Below, in pieces: positions 8,147-17,136 of a stretch of 64,000 nt of DNA. A model generated the notes under the pieces. The model did no database searches. It worked only from the letters and a program-made list of their open reading frames with translations, and was not told the DNA's origin. Each line of letters begins with the position of its first letter. Within the stretch, counting starts at the first letter, position 1. This DNA comes from Candidatus Fluviicola riflensis (lineage in GTDB: Bacteria > Bacteroidota > Bacteroidia > Flavobacteriales_D > Crocinitomicaceae): NCBI GenBank assembly GCA_002243285.1, contig CP022585.1, forward strand, positions 2,902,641-2,966,640. Reading direction: 5' to 3'. The position numbers were made by a program, and so were the translations under genes.

Positions 8147-11100
8147 TTAATTCAACAAATTGGCGAAATTAATTCCGCGATTAGTAAAACTCATGCGCAA
8201 GGTAAACCGAATACGAGTGGTATAATTCGCACTTGAGTATGCATCATTCATGTCTTTCGAGATGTAAAGCGGGAAATACAATCCAACAACTTTTCCCAAG
8301 CGAATTCCCAATCCGACATCAAAAGCAGTATTGATCTCATTTGTGAGGGTCGAAGCCGGAAAAATACCTGCATCTGCGAACACTCCAAAAATTCCCGGAA
8401 CAAATGGCAATTGCGCGTAGAAGTTCGTCGTTGCTACCCATTGAGAATTGGTCCCGTAATCGCTGGTGCTTTTAAATCCGCCCATGTTCTCTAAACGCTG
8501 CTGCGATAAAAATCCTTGTGTTTCGGTTCTGCCGAAATAATAATCTTCGATGAACAAATCCTGCGAACCATTCGCGCCACTTAAGCTCAGACTATAATTA
8601 GCGGCATTTGAAGCACCACTCAGATCAAATAACCAGTTACCACCGGCATAACCACGCAATTCCATCCAGCGACTCTTTTTATTGCGGATATATCGGAAAC
8701 GATACGTTGCTTCGATACTGGAACGCCCCATTTGATCACTGTTTTTCAAATTTGAAATGAAATCAGAACGCAAACCGATATTTACTTCGTGATCGGGTTT
8801 GTTGTAGTTGAAATCGTATTTAGCGAAACCACCTGCCTGTTCAATTTTAGTTCGTCCAAAGACATCCAGGCGGTACATGGTTTGTACCAATACGGTTTGA
8901 CTGATCGGGGAAGCTTCTTTCCGGTTCCCGAGTTTGGCAAACCAAAACGGTGAAGCTGTAAAGTAATAACCGTCGTTTCCTTTGAAAGCTTCGTTGTCGG
9001 TTTCTTTGAAAGATCTTACTGCGACACCGAATTTGCTCAATTTCAAACTTTTCTTTGGTAAAAAAGAATAACTGATGTCGGCAATTCCTGAAACGCGTTT
9101 TCCACCGAATGAATACATCGGAACAACCAGGTATTGCACGCGGTTGAACGGAATACCGAGATTGTGAACCGCCACTCCAAGCATAAATTTATCATACTGA
9201 TTGGCTGCGATCATCGGCATCCAGAACACATTCGACTTTCCCTGCTCGTTATCACCGATTATACCTTCCAATTTCAGAGGCTCTACTTTTCCGAAAAGGC
9301 CTTTTTGGTGCCAGTTGTTGTTATCTCTGAAAACTTCGGGAATTCTACCGGAAGGATTAACACGTACCTCATCAGCTTGTGATTTGAGTACCACGCTCGA
9401 TTTTCCTTCGGAAGGTTCTACCCAAACGGTTTCTACCAATTTTCCTTTCTGGTAAGCTCCTACTTCAATCGGACCGTTGACCTGGCCGCTGTTTTTGACG
9501 GTTACCGTTGTTCCATTGGCATCGGTTTTTACCTTTTTCAGCTTATAATCAACATGATTGGTTGTCTGGATCAAATCACCGAATAACCAGCTTAAGTCTT
9601 TCCCTGATTCCTGTTCCAACACAGCGCGCAGATCTTCAGGCTGCGGATGTTTGAATTTCCATTTTTCGAAGTACAAGTGCATACAACGGTCAAAGGTTTC
9701 ATCACCCAAATACTGTTTGAGGTAATTGAAAACCAACCCGGTTTTGGAGTACATCACCGCTCCGTAATTGATACTTGTGAAATCGGCAGAATGTGTTTCA
9801 ATCGGCTGATCTTCGCCCAATCCGGAAATAGCACGGTAACTAAAATCGGCCATATCGTAATGATCGAGGTGATCAAAGTGAAAACGGCCTTCCAAAACCA
9901 TGTCGGATAAGTTGGTGTTTTCGGGATATTTGGTATATACGTAACGCAATTCGTTGAGTGTATTCATTCCTTCGTCCATCCAGCCGTGTACGCGTTCATT
10001 GGAACCGAGAATTCCGTAGAACCAATTGTGACCAACTTCATGCACGATCACAATTTCGAGTTCCATGGCCGAGCCGGCATTTCCGATCACGGTCACATTC
10101 GGATATTCCATTCCACCGCCGGCTGAAATTGTTCCATCGACCGCAGTAACATTATTGTAAGGATAATCACCATTCCATTTGGAATAATAGTACGTTCCGT
10201 CGTTGATGTACTCAATAGCTTTTTGCCAGTAGCGTGCGTTGTGCGGCACAAACATGGCCCATGAAGTAACTTTGCGTTTTGTTTGTGGTAATTCCACTTC
10301 GCCTTTCAGTACGATGTAACGTTTATCGGCAAACCAGGCAAAATCGTGTACATTTTTCTGCGTGTAACGAATGGTTTTCCATTCCGGATCAGAATCGGGA
10401 AAGTCAGTTTTTCCTCGCGGACCTTGCTTTTTCAGTAATGCTGCTTTGATGTCTTCGGGCGATTGGTTGGCCTTTTTATTCAGAAAATCGATTTCCGATT
10501 GCGTTTGTAAATCGCCGGTTGCGCCAACTACGTAGTTCTTCGGAAGTGTGATGGAGACGTCAAATGAACCGTATTCGGAGTAAAATTCACCTTGATTGAG
10601 ATATGGCATCTGGTTCCAGCCATTTTTGTCATATACCGCCGGTTTCGGATACCATTGGGTAATTTGGTACGATTGCCCGATGTGCCCCAAACGGGAAATT
10701 TCCCCCGACGGAATTTTCACTTTGAAGGGTGTTGAAACCGTGATTTTTCCTCCAGGGATCAGAGGCGTCGACAATACCAATTTTGCGATATCCGGATTTT
10801 CAGCATCATATTCGAAATAAGTTGGAACGCCATTTACAGTAAAATTCAACGAATCGATCGATCCTTTAATGGAATCGGCACCGAAAGTCAATTCCTGTTC
10901 ACCACCGGCGTATTGCTGTTTTCCAAGTGCTGTTTTTCCATCTCGATAAGCATTCGGCCACAAATGGAGGTAGAGGAAATCGAGCGTTTCCGGAGAATTA
11001 TTGATGTATTCAAACGATTCCTGGCCATGTAAAACATGATTTTTATCGTCGAGTTTTACCGAAATAGTATAGTTGACCTCTTGCTGCCAGTAAGATTGAG

Positions 11101-11158
11101 CTGTTGAACGGAGCGCAACAACCGTAAGAAGAATAAGAGAAAGTATGTATTTGTTCAT
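8147..11158 (-). CDS. M1 family metallopeptidase with C-terminal outer-membrane-like region
   Basis: 1003 residues from the ATG at 11158; a TTG 33 bases upstream is less likely because the signal peptide (MNKYILSLILLTVVALRSTAQ-type) begins at this ATG. The zinc site is explicit: His373-Glu374-x2-His377 with Glu396 spaced as in HExxH-x18-E, and GGMEYPN stands for the GxMEN exopeptidase motif. This predicts an aminopeptidase-fold zinc protease. The last ~360 residues are unlike the usual M1 tail: alternating short strands rich in aromatic and polar residues, ending in ...RIRFTLRMSFTNRG..., resembling an outer-membrane beta barrel. No T9SS domain is present. Surface anchoring through this barrel is an inference. 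Confidence 0.9.
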   Translation of the reverse strand: MNKYILSLILLTVVALRSTAQSYWQQEVNYTISVKLDDKNHVLHGQESFEYINNSPETLDFLYLHLWPNAYRDGKTALGKQQYAGGEQELTFGADSIKGSIDSLNFTVNGVPTYFEYDAENPDIAKLVLSTPLIPGGKITVSTPFKVKIPSGEISRLGHIGQSYQITQWYPKPAVYDKNGWNQMPYLNQGEFYSEYGSFDVSITLPKNYVVGATGDLQTQSEIDFLNKKANQSPEDIKAALLKKQGPRGKTDFPDSDPEWKTIRYTQKNVHDFAWFADKRYIVLKGEVELPQTKRKVTSWAMFVPHNARYWQKAIEYINDGTYYYSKWNGDYPYNNVTAVDGTISAGGGMEYPNVTVIGNAGSAMELEIVIVHEVGHNWFYGILGSNERVHGWMDEGMNTLNELRYVYTKYPENTNLSDMVLEGRFHFDHLDHYDMADFSYRAISGLGEDQPIETHSADFTSINYGAVMYSKTGLVFNYLKQYLGDETFDRCMHLYFEKWKFKHPQPEDLRAVLEQESGKDLSWLFGDLIQTTNHVDYKLKKVKTDANGTTVTVKNSGQVNGPIEVGAYQKGKLVETVWVEPSEGKSSVVLKSQADEVRVNPSGRIPEVFRDNNNWHQKGLFGKVEPLKLEGIIGDNEQGKSNVFWMPMIAANQYDKFMLGVAVHNLGIPFNRVQYLVVPMYSFGGKRVSGIADISYSFLPKKSLKLSKFGVAVRSFKETDNEAFKGNDGYYFTASPFWFAKLGNRKEASPISQTVLVQTMYRLDVFGRTKIEQAGGFAKYDFNYNKPDHEVNIGLRSDFISNLKNSDQMGRSSIEATYRFRYIRNKKSRWMELRGYAGGNWLFDLSGASNAANYSLSLSGANGSQDLFIEDYYFGRTETQGFLSQQRLENMGGFKSTSDYGTNSQWVATTNFYAQLPFVPGIFGVFADAGIFPASTLTNEINTAFDVGLGIRLGKVVGLYFPLYISKDMNDAYSSANYTTRIRFTLRMSFTNRGINFANLLN

Positions 11159-11256
11159 TTCCTGAAAAGTTGAATGCTTCACCGGTAACAAAACACCAAT
11201 GAAGCATTACAAAAATAGGGTTTCCAAAGTGAATCAGAATAAACTCCAGCTGCCGT

Positions 11257-12774
11257 TTATCTTTTATTTACAGGAACGGTTTTCATACCGGATGTAGTTG
11301 TGGTACGCACCAGGTAAGAACCGGAAGCAAAATCATCCAGAGAAATACTTGTTTTCTTTGCTTTCGGAGACATTGTAACCAACAATTGACCGGTGATTGA
11401 ATACACTTCGAGTTGTTCGATCACACTTCCCGCCTCTACTGTGAATGTTGACTCAAAAGGATTCGGATAAACCAATACCGATTCAACTGCCAATTCAGGA
11501 ACCGCAAGCGATGTGCATTCGTGCTGGTAATTGCTGAGTTGCTGAGCTACTTCAGATTGGCGCTCGGTAATAAATTGTGCCAATCCTCTGTAAGTTGACC
11601 ACTGGCCAAACGGATCCACAGCGTTAATGTCATTGTTGATGGATGCGTCGAAATCGGAAATCGAGAAAAACTTATTGTTATCCGCATTCAGATCTGGCCG
11701 AATGAGCGCCGCAGTATTTGTAATGTATGGCCCAAGATTACTGGTTGTGAAATAATTATCCATCAGAATGCATACATGATCAAAGAACGAACTCCGCAAT
11801 TCCGGATCTTCCTGTAATTTCTTCACCAATTGTTTGGGTCCGTCGAGTGTCTGCGTATAATCGATGATCAGATCGGTGTTGGAAGTTGAAAACGCGAGGT
11901 TGTAATCCCATGGAATCCAATCCATGAGGTTCGATTCTGGATTTTGATACAGGAAGAAATTACGGCCATGATCGTAATACGAATCCCAATTCAGCATGAT
12001 AATATCCGATGCCAAAACGTACAGATATTGATCAATGTTGAGAACTTTCAAAATACTGTCTTCAAAATTGGCTTGAGGAGTTGTAATCTTCTTCGTGAGA
12101 TAAATCAACCGCGACCAATCGTTGGCTGTTTCATTTGTTTGCAGTTCAAACTCATCCATGTAATTGGCAACTGAAGTGCCCTGGTAAGCCAAACCGGTAT
12201 TGTTGATGCACTTGAACAGGTTTCCGCTATCGGCTTCATACCAGTTTTTAAGCGCGCGTTTGTCTATTTCTTCCACCATGAGGTAAAGTCCCCAATAGGT
12301 TCCGTTCAAATACAATTTTGTATAGGCTGTTCGCGGCACATCAAGTCCCGCATCACGCATAAATTTATAAGCCAACGCATCGCGCATCATCGACGGATCC
12401 TGGAAACCGTTGGAAAGATTGATTTTGCGCAAACCATCATATTTCTGCGAAGAAACATATTCATTCATGCTGATTTTGAGCGGTTTTTTGAGAGATTCGC
12501 CGGCTCCCCAATTGGAGAAAAATCCTTTTTGTTTCACACCGATAGAATCGACAACCGTACCGTCGACCATCACACTTCCCATCATGTATTGCACATCCGT
12601 ACCGTTGTTAAACGCTTCGTCGTAGTAATTGCTGAGTGAATCCCAGAAACCGACCTGCTGAAATGTAACATCAATGCGGTGTACATACGTTTCATCAAAT
12701 AATTCCGTACCGTTTTGTGCTGTTGAAAATCCGGCGATCAATCCTCCTACAATACTAAGTATCCATTTCTTCAT
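11257..12774 (-). CDS. CotH-family protein with T9SS type A sorting domain
   Basis: 505 residues: signal peptide (about 1-19), a CotH kinase-like domain over most of the length, and a ~75-residue C-terminal T9SS type A domain (VLVYPNPFESTFTVEAG, then YSITGQLL). CotH features include the GTYWGLYLMVEEIDKRAL stretch and WIPWDYNLAFS, equivalent to the spore-coat CotH protein kinase active-site region. CotH phosphorylates coat proteins in Bacillus; in Bacteroidota the exported homologues have no assigned substrate. It starts one base after the stop codon of the upstream small TonB-C-like gene, so the two are almost certainly co-transcribed. Export to the cell surface is well supported; kinase activity is inferred. 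Confidence 0.9.
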   Translation of the reverse strand: MKKWILSIVGGLIAGFSTAQNGTELFDETYVHRIDVTFQQVGFWDSLSNYYDEAFNNGTDVQYMMGSVMVDGTVVDSIGVKQKGFFSNWGAGESLKKPLKISMNEYVSSQKYDGLRKINLSNGFQDPSMMRDALAYKFMRDAGLDVPRTAYTKLYLNGTYWGLYLMVEEIDKRALKNWYEADSGNLFKCINNTGLAYQGTSVANYMDEFELQTNETANDWSRLIYLTKKITTPQANFEDSILKVLNIDQYLYVLASDIIMLNWDSYYDHGRNFFLYQNPESNLMDWIPWDYNLAFSTSNTDLIIDYTQTLDGPKQLVKKLQEDPELRSSFFDHVCILMDNYFTTSNLGPYITNTAALIRPDLNADNNKFFSISDFDASINNDINAVDPFGQWSTYRGLAQFITERQSEVAQQLSNYQHECTSLAVPELAVESVLVYPNPFESTFTVEAGSVIEQLEVYSITGQLLVTMSPKAKKTSISLDDFASGSYLVRTTTTSGMKTVPVNKR

Positions 12775-12775
12775 C

Positions 12776-13189
12776 TTAGTACAGTTCGGCGGTTAATACT
12801 TGGTTTTGAAGTGTAATCACAACATATACCATACTTTGCTCATTTTCCGAAACGGTTGTTTTCCATTGAGGCATTGCATTGAAAGCAGCGATGATATCCG
12901 CGTCGATCTCACTGGAAATGCCGCCGTAAAAACGGGATGCATCAACCACTTTTCCCTGGTGATCGATGAGCAATTTAAATGCAGCTCTTTTATACGTAAT
13001 CCCTTCACCGATTGAAATGTTTTTTGAGATCAGGTATTCAGCTACCGATTGCTGTCCGGCGCCATAAGTGGTTTTATTACCTGAACGTACCACTTTTACC
13101 GGATCGGTCTGGCTTGCAGAACCTGTCTGCGAAAACCCAATCGACACCGAGAGCACGCTCAGCGAGATTGAAAGGAGCAATTGTTTCAT
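12776..13189 (-). CDS. Small secreted protein, TonB C-terminal-like
   Basis: 137 residues with a signal peptide (about 1-20, ending GFSQ). The rest resembles the C-terminal domain of TonB: a strand with KLLIDHQGKVVDAS, then DADIIAAFNAMPQWKTT and a final strand VYVVITLQNQV. There is no transmembrane anchor and no Pro-rich linker, so it is not a complete TonB energy transducer; such stand-alone domains are frequent in Bacteroidota. It is the first gene of a two-gene unit with the CotH-family gene, separated by one base. A role as a periplasmic binding or assembly partner is possible but not shown. Confidence 0.72.
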   Translation of the reverse strand: MKQLLLSISLSVLSVSIGFSQTGSASQTDPVKVVRSGNKTTYGAGQQSVAEYLISKNISIGEGITYKRAAFKLLIDHQGKVVDASRFYGGISSEIDADIIAAFNAMPQWKTTVSENEQSMVYVVITLQNQVLTAELY

Positions 13190-13406
13190 CTTAGAGAGTT
13201 TTTACGTTTGCTGAAAAAACAACGTCGTTCATTATGATTATTAGCCAATTAATGAAACGTTGCCTGTGCAATGTAAGTAAAGTGGTGGAAAATAAAGGGC
13301 GGAAAGGCAATTCGCGGTTGATCGTTGAGTAAAGTGTTGAAGTGATTGAGTTAACATTTGAGTAATGTTTTGTTTACGCTTTAATAAAACAAGGTTTTTT
13401 TATTTG

Positions 13407-13496
13407 TTAACCACATAGGTCACAATAGGGAACATAGGAACCGAATAACTGATAAACTCAAAAAACTATGTTTCCTATTGTGGCCTATATGGTTAA
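13407..13496. repeat. Imperfect 31-bp inverted repeat element
   Basis: The left arm at 13407-13437 (beginning TTAACCACATAGGTCACAAT) and the right arm at 13466-13496 are reverse complements with about four mismatches, around a 28-base loop. It lies between divergent genes, in a 343-base gap with no coding region. It resembles the small non-coding hairpin elements scattered in flavobacterial genomes, and could act as a transcribed hairpin or a MITE remnant. The right arm reaches to 37 bases before the glycosyltransferase start, so it lies in that gene's promoter region. Confidence 0.7.
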
Positions 13497-13532
13497 TGCA
13501 AAACAGTGTGGTTTTTGTACTAATTTTACATT

Positions 13533-14501
13533 GTGCAACGATTCCTTGTAATTCAGACGGCTTTTTTGGGCGATGTAATCCTGGCGACTCCGGTTATTTC
13601 GGAGCTGAAACGCTTGTATCCTGATGCGGCAATCGACGTTCTGGTACGCAAGGGCAATGAATCTATTTTGGCCAATCATACTGATATCCGGCAGGTATTT
13701 ACGCTGAATAAAAAACAAGGAAAGTTTTCCGAGATCAAACGATTGGTGCGCTTGTTTCGGGCAGAAGGTTATGATGAAGTGATCAACTTGCACCGTTTTG
13801 GAAGTTCGGGAATGATTACCTGGCTTTCGGGTGGAAAACGAAAAGTGGGATTCGACAAAAACCCGTTTTCGTTTTGTTATAACATCAAAATTCGTCACGA
13901 AATCGGCAACGGGAAACACGAAGTAGAACGTAACCTGGAATTGATTGCGCATCACGGAGCGGAAAAACTGGTAAAACCGCGCGTTTATCCTTCGGATGCC
14001 GATCATGAAGCCGTTTCTCATTTGGTTGAACAACCGTTTTATACACTGGCACCGGCTTCGGTGTGGTTTACCAAACAATTACCCGAAGCAAAATGGGTAC
14101 AACTGGCGCAACAACTGGCAAAAAAAGGAATCGTCTACCTTGTTGGCGGTCCCGGTGATAACGATTTATGTGAACGCATTCGCATCGCATCCGGTTTGCC
14201 AGAGCCAGCAAATCTTGCGGGAAAATTAACGCTTTTACAATCGTGTGCTTTGTTTTCAAAAGCAAAACGGTGTTATGTGAATGATTCGGGTCCGTTGCAC
14301 ATGGCTTCGGCGGTAAATACCCCAACCACGGCATTTTTCTGCGCCACGGTTCCTCGTTTTGGTTTCGGACCGCTTTCAGATGACAGCGAGATCCGTGAAA
14401 CATTGGAAGTGCTTTCTTGTCGTCCATGCGGTTTACATGGTGGGAAAGCGTGTCCGGAAGGGCATTTTAAGTGTGGGAATATTGTTATTTACGAAACATA
14501 A
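13533..14501 (+). CDS. Glycosyltransferase family 9 (heptosyltransferase-like)
   Basis: 322 residues from a GTG start. The N terminus reads FLVIQTAFLGDVILATPVIS, the typical opening of ADP-heptose:LPS heptosyltransferases, where a GD-ILA-P motif begins the acceptor domain. The C-terminal GT-B half has a nucleotide-sugar site (NDSGPLHMASAVNTPTTAFF). The family transfers sugars to the lipopolysaccharide core or to related glycans at the cytoplasmic face of the inner membrane. The C-terminal Cys-containing end (CRPCGLHGGKACPEGHFKC) is a usual feature in this family. It stands directly upstream of a YcxB-like gene with a 10-base gap. The sugar transferred cannot be predicted from sequence alone. 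Confidence 0.9.
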   Translation: MQRFLVIQTAFLGDVILATPVISELKRLYPDAAIDVLVRKGNESILANHTDIRQVFTLNKKQGKFSEIKRLVRLFRAEGYDEVINLHRFGSSGMITWLSGGKRKVGFDKNPFSFCYNIKIRHEIGNGKHEVERNLELIAHHGAEKLVKPRVYPSDADHEAVSHLVEQPFYTLAPASVWFTKQLPEAKWVQLAQQLAKKGIVYLVGGPGDNDLCERIRIASGLPEPANLAGKLTLLQSCALFSKAKRCYVNDSGPLHMASAVNTPTTAFFCATVPRFGFGPLSDDSEIRETLEVLSCRPCGLHGGKACPEGHFKCGNIVIYET

Positions 14502-14511
14502 AAACAGTACT

Positions 14512-15081
14512 ATGGATTCCATCAATCTTCACTTCCCATTTCAAAGAGAACGGTTCATTAATGGATGTTTGTTACAGTTTAAAATCCATCGTAGAGACAC
14601 GAAAAGACAATGGCAGATTTTGTTCAGTGGAGTCCCCGTATTCTTTCTGTTTGCTCTTTTAAGTTTTGGAAAACCTTTTTTGTTCAACATTTTTGCAGCT
14701 ATAGCCATTTTCATGGCAATTCTTGGTTATTGGATGTATGCACAAACGAGAATAAGCGAGAAGGAATATGGCAAAAAAATTCAATTGATTGCCGACAAAT
14801 ACGAAGAACAAAATCTAAACTGCTACTACACTTTCACGGATGAGGAATTTAAGTATTGGGATGATGAAAAACACAGTTATTTCAAATGGCATTGCTTAAC
14901 CCGTTTTTCTTACGAGGAAAATTATTTGGTTCTCTGGATAGAAAACAGTCCCTACTTTCTCTTAAACCGAGACGAAATTCCTTCAGCAGTGGAAATCCTT
15001 CTTCGTGAAAAAGTTCCGTTTAATGAACCCAAAACACCCTCTTCAAAAAAGAAAAATTCCAACGAGTTCATTGACCAATAA
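14512..15081 (+). CDS. YcxB-like membrane protein
   Basis: 189 residues from the ATG at 14512; longer in-frame readings overlap the glycosyltransferase gene and lack similarity to anything. Two hydrophobic helices (about 40-57 and 60-78) are followed by a soluble domain with the YcxB pattern: YYTFTDEEFKYWDD, then FKWHCLTRFSYEENYLVLWI and a final segment ending FLLNRDEIPS. This domain is common in small membrane proteins of Firmicutes and Bacteroidota, with no established biochemical role. The tail is Lys- and Ser-rich (SSKKKNS). It probably shares a transcript with the glycosyltransferase gene. Confidence 0.75.
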   Translation: MDSINLHFPFQRERFINGCLLQFKIHRRDTKRQWQILFSGVPVFFLFALLSFGKPFLFNIFAAIAIFMAILGYWMYAQTRISEKEYGKKIQLIADKYEEQNLNCYYTFTDEEFKYWDDEKHSYFKWHCLTRFSYEENYLVLWIENSPYFLLNRDEIPSAVEILLREKVPFNEPKTPSSKKKNSNEFIDQ

Positions 15082-15121
15082 CATGGTTTTTAGAACCTTC
15101 AACCGATTCCAAAATATCCCG

Positions 15122-15129
15122 TAACTTTG
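15122..15129 (+). promoter_or_regulatory. Bacteroidota -7 element upstream of first LtaS-like gene
   Basis: TAACTTTG matches the TANNTTTG -7 consensus of the Bacteroidota primary sigma factor, 18 bases before the ATG at 15148. No clear -33 TTTG is visible at the expected distance. The 47 bases before the start codon are closely repeated ahead of the second paralogue. Confidence 0.6.
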
Positions 15130-15147
15130 TACCCTCAATAACTCGTT

Positions 15148-17013
15148 ATGTTGCGACCTTTCCGTGATGCTCTTTTGCTCATTTTGTTTTGGATTATTTG
15201 CTTTGACTTTCATCGGATCCTTTTTTCGATCAATCACTGGAGCAAATTTGCAAAAGTAGGATTCGGTGAATGGTTGATGGCCTTTGTTTATTCATTTCGT
15301 CTTGATTTGGCTACTGCCTGCGCACTCACAGCTTTACCGTTTATTGCCCGTTTGTTTGCGCATTACGGCAACTGGAAAGGAAACCACCGTATTTTTCGCA
15401 TCATTCTCATGACACTTTTAGTGATTTTGGTTTGCGTGCAAGCCGGTGAAATTGTGGCTTACGGCGAATGGAACCACAAACTGACTTCGCGTGTATTCAT
15501 GCACCTTTCCAATCCGGATGAAGTCGCCCGAACTGCCAGTTACGGAATGGTATTCTGGTTTTTATTGTACGCCATCATCGAATTGGCTTTCGGTTGGTGG
15601 CTCGCCAAAAAGTTATTCAAACGCATCAAAGGCCCTGAATATAAATTTGAGTGGAAACAAGTGCTTATTTTTCCGCTTCAGCTTGTGATCGGTTTGGGAC
15701 TCATGTTCTTGTTCCTGCGAGGTGGCTGGCAGCAAATTCCGATCAATATTGCCGCAGCGGTTTATACCGATAAACCTGTTGCAAACGATCTTTCCATTAA
15801 CTCCTTGTATTTTTTCGGGAAAAGTTACTTGCTTTACAATAGAAGCACCATTGACGAATTCATGCCCAAGGTTGACAAACAACTGGCCGCCAAGACGGTA
15901 AAAAAGTGGTACAGTTATCCCAAAAAACACGATCAGTATTTTCTTAAAAACACACGTCCGAATATCGTAGTTATTGTGCTTGAAGGTTGGACTGCCAAGG
16001 CAATCGGAACACTTGGCCCGAACAAGGGAGCAACTCCTAATTTTGATAAAATTGCTAAACAAGGAATCTTGTTTACGGATATTTATGCCACGTCCACCAC
16101 TTCTGAAATCGGGAATTCAAGCATTTTTAGTGGTAACCCTGCCGTTCCCGAAGTGTCTATTTCCCTGCAACCGGAAAAACACCGAAAACTGCATTCAATC
16201 AATGAAGATCTGGAATTGTGGGGCTATCATACCAGTTACATTTTCAGTGGCGATTTGAAATACGGAAACATCGGAGGTTATTTTATGGACCATGGTTTTG
16301 ATGTGGTGAAAGACGAGAGTGATTTCCCTTCAAATTTACCCAGAGGGAAACTCAATTTCTATGATCGGGATTTGTACAAGTTCCTCATCAAAGAAATCAA
16401 CTCGCACAAAAAACCCTTCCTTCAATGTGCTTTTACCGGAAGCACGCACGCGCCTTACGATCAGCCAAAGGGAAAAGGAAAACACTATACAGGCGAAGAA
16501 GCTGAGTTTATGAACTCCTTGGTTTACGCCGACGAATGTTTGGGCGAGTTTATCCGCAAATGCAAAAAATACAGCTGGTACAAAAACACACTGTTCGTTT
16601 TTGTTGCTGATCACGGACATGCTTCACCAACATCTGTTGATCCGGTTTCGAGCAAATTTTACCACATTCCACTCTTGTTTTTCGGTGAACCGATCAAAGA
16701 AAGTTTCCGTGGAAAACGCATGAATGTTGTGGGTTCTCAATCCGATATTGCCGCCACATTGATTTATCAAATGAAGGGTGATGCGTCACGTTATCCCTGG
16801 AGTAAGGATTTGATGAATCCGAAAGTGCCTCAATTTGCTTTCCACACCGTTGTAAGAGGTTTTGGTTGGGTGACCCCAAAAGGAAATTTCACGTGGTCTA
16901 TGGATCTGAAATTAAAATTTGAAGACACATTTGCTCCGGAAGATTCGAAAAAAGAAATCAGGAATGGTAACATGTTCCTCTCAAGCATTTATGAAGCCTA
17001 CAAACGATTGTAA
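15148..17013 (+). CDS. LtaS-like phosphoglycerol transferase family protein (copy 1)
   Basis: 621 residues: five predicted transmembrane helices in the first ~200 residues, then a large extracytoplasmic domain of the alkaline phosphatase/sulfatase superfamily. Metal-site and nucleophile residues can be placed: Glu279 in VVIVLEGW, Thr318 in ATSTTSEIGNSS (the position of the catalytic Thr of lipoteichoic acid synthase) and Asp488-His489 in VADHGH. In Gram-negative bacteria this architecture usually adds phosphoglycerol or phosphoethanolamine to envelope lipids or glycans. The substrate here is unknown. A close paralogue follows immediately, and a -7 element lies 18 bases upstream. Catalytic residues are intact, so it is likely active. 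Confidence 0.88.
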   Translation: MLRPFRDALLLILFWIICFDFHRILFSINHWSKFAKVGFGEWLMAFVYSFRLDLATACALTALPFIARLFAHYGNWKGNHRIFRIILMTLLVILVCVQAGEIVAYGEWNHKLTSRVFMHLSNPDEVARTASYGMVFWFLLYAIIELAFGWWLAKKLFKRIKGPEYKFEWKQVLIFPLQLVIGLGLMFLFLRGGWQQIPINIAAAVYTDKPVANDLSINSLYFFGKSYLLYNRSTIDEFMPKVDKQLAAKTVKKWYSYPKKHDQYFLKNTRPNIVVIVLEGWTAKAIGTLGPNKGATPNFDKIAKQGILFTDIYATSTTSEIGNSSIFSGNPAVPEVSISLQPEKHRKLHSINEDLELWGYHTSYIFSGDLKYGNIGGYFMDHGFDVVKDESDFPSNLPRGKLNFYDRDLYKFLIKEINSHKKPFLQCAFTGSTHAPYDQPKGKGKHYTGEEAEFMNSLVYADECLGEFIRKCKKYSWYKNTLFVFVADHGHASPTSVDPVSSKFYHIPLLFFGEPIKESFRGKRMNVVGSQSDIAATLIYQMKGDASRYPWSKDLMNPKVPQFAFHTVVRGFGWVTPKGNFTWSMDLKLKFEDTFAPEDSKKEIRNGNMFLSSIYEAYKRL

Positions 17014-17110
17014 TTCCTGTCTGCTCAGCGCATTTCATGTTTGCATCGGTTTGAATTGCGGAGAAAGCTCCCGAAATAGCTGAGCAACGAACCGATTCCA
17101 AAATATGCCG

Positions 17111-17118
17111 TAACTTTG
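17111..17118 (+). promoter_or_regulatory. Bacteroidota -7 element upstream of second LtaS-like gene
   Basis: TAACTTTG again, 18 bases before the ATG at 17137, exactly as for the first copy. The preserved spacing shows that the promoter was duplicated with the gene. Confidence 0.6.
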
Positions 17119-17136
17119 TGTCCTCAATAATTCATT

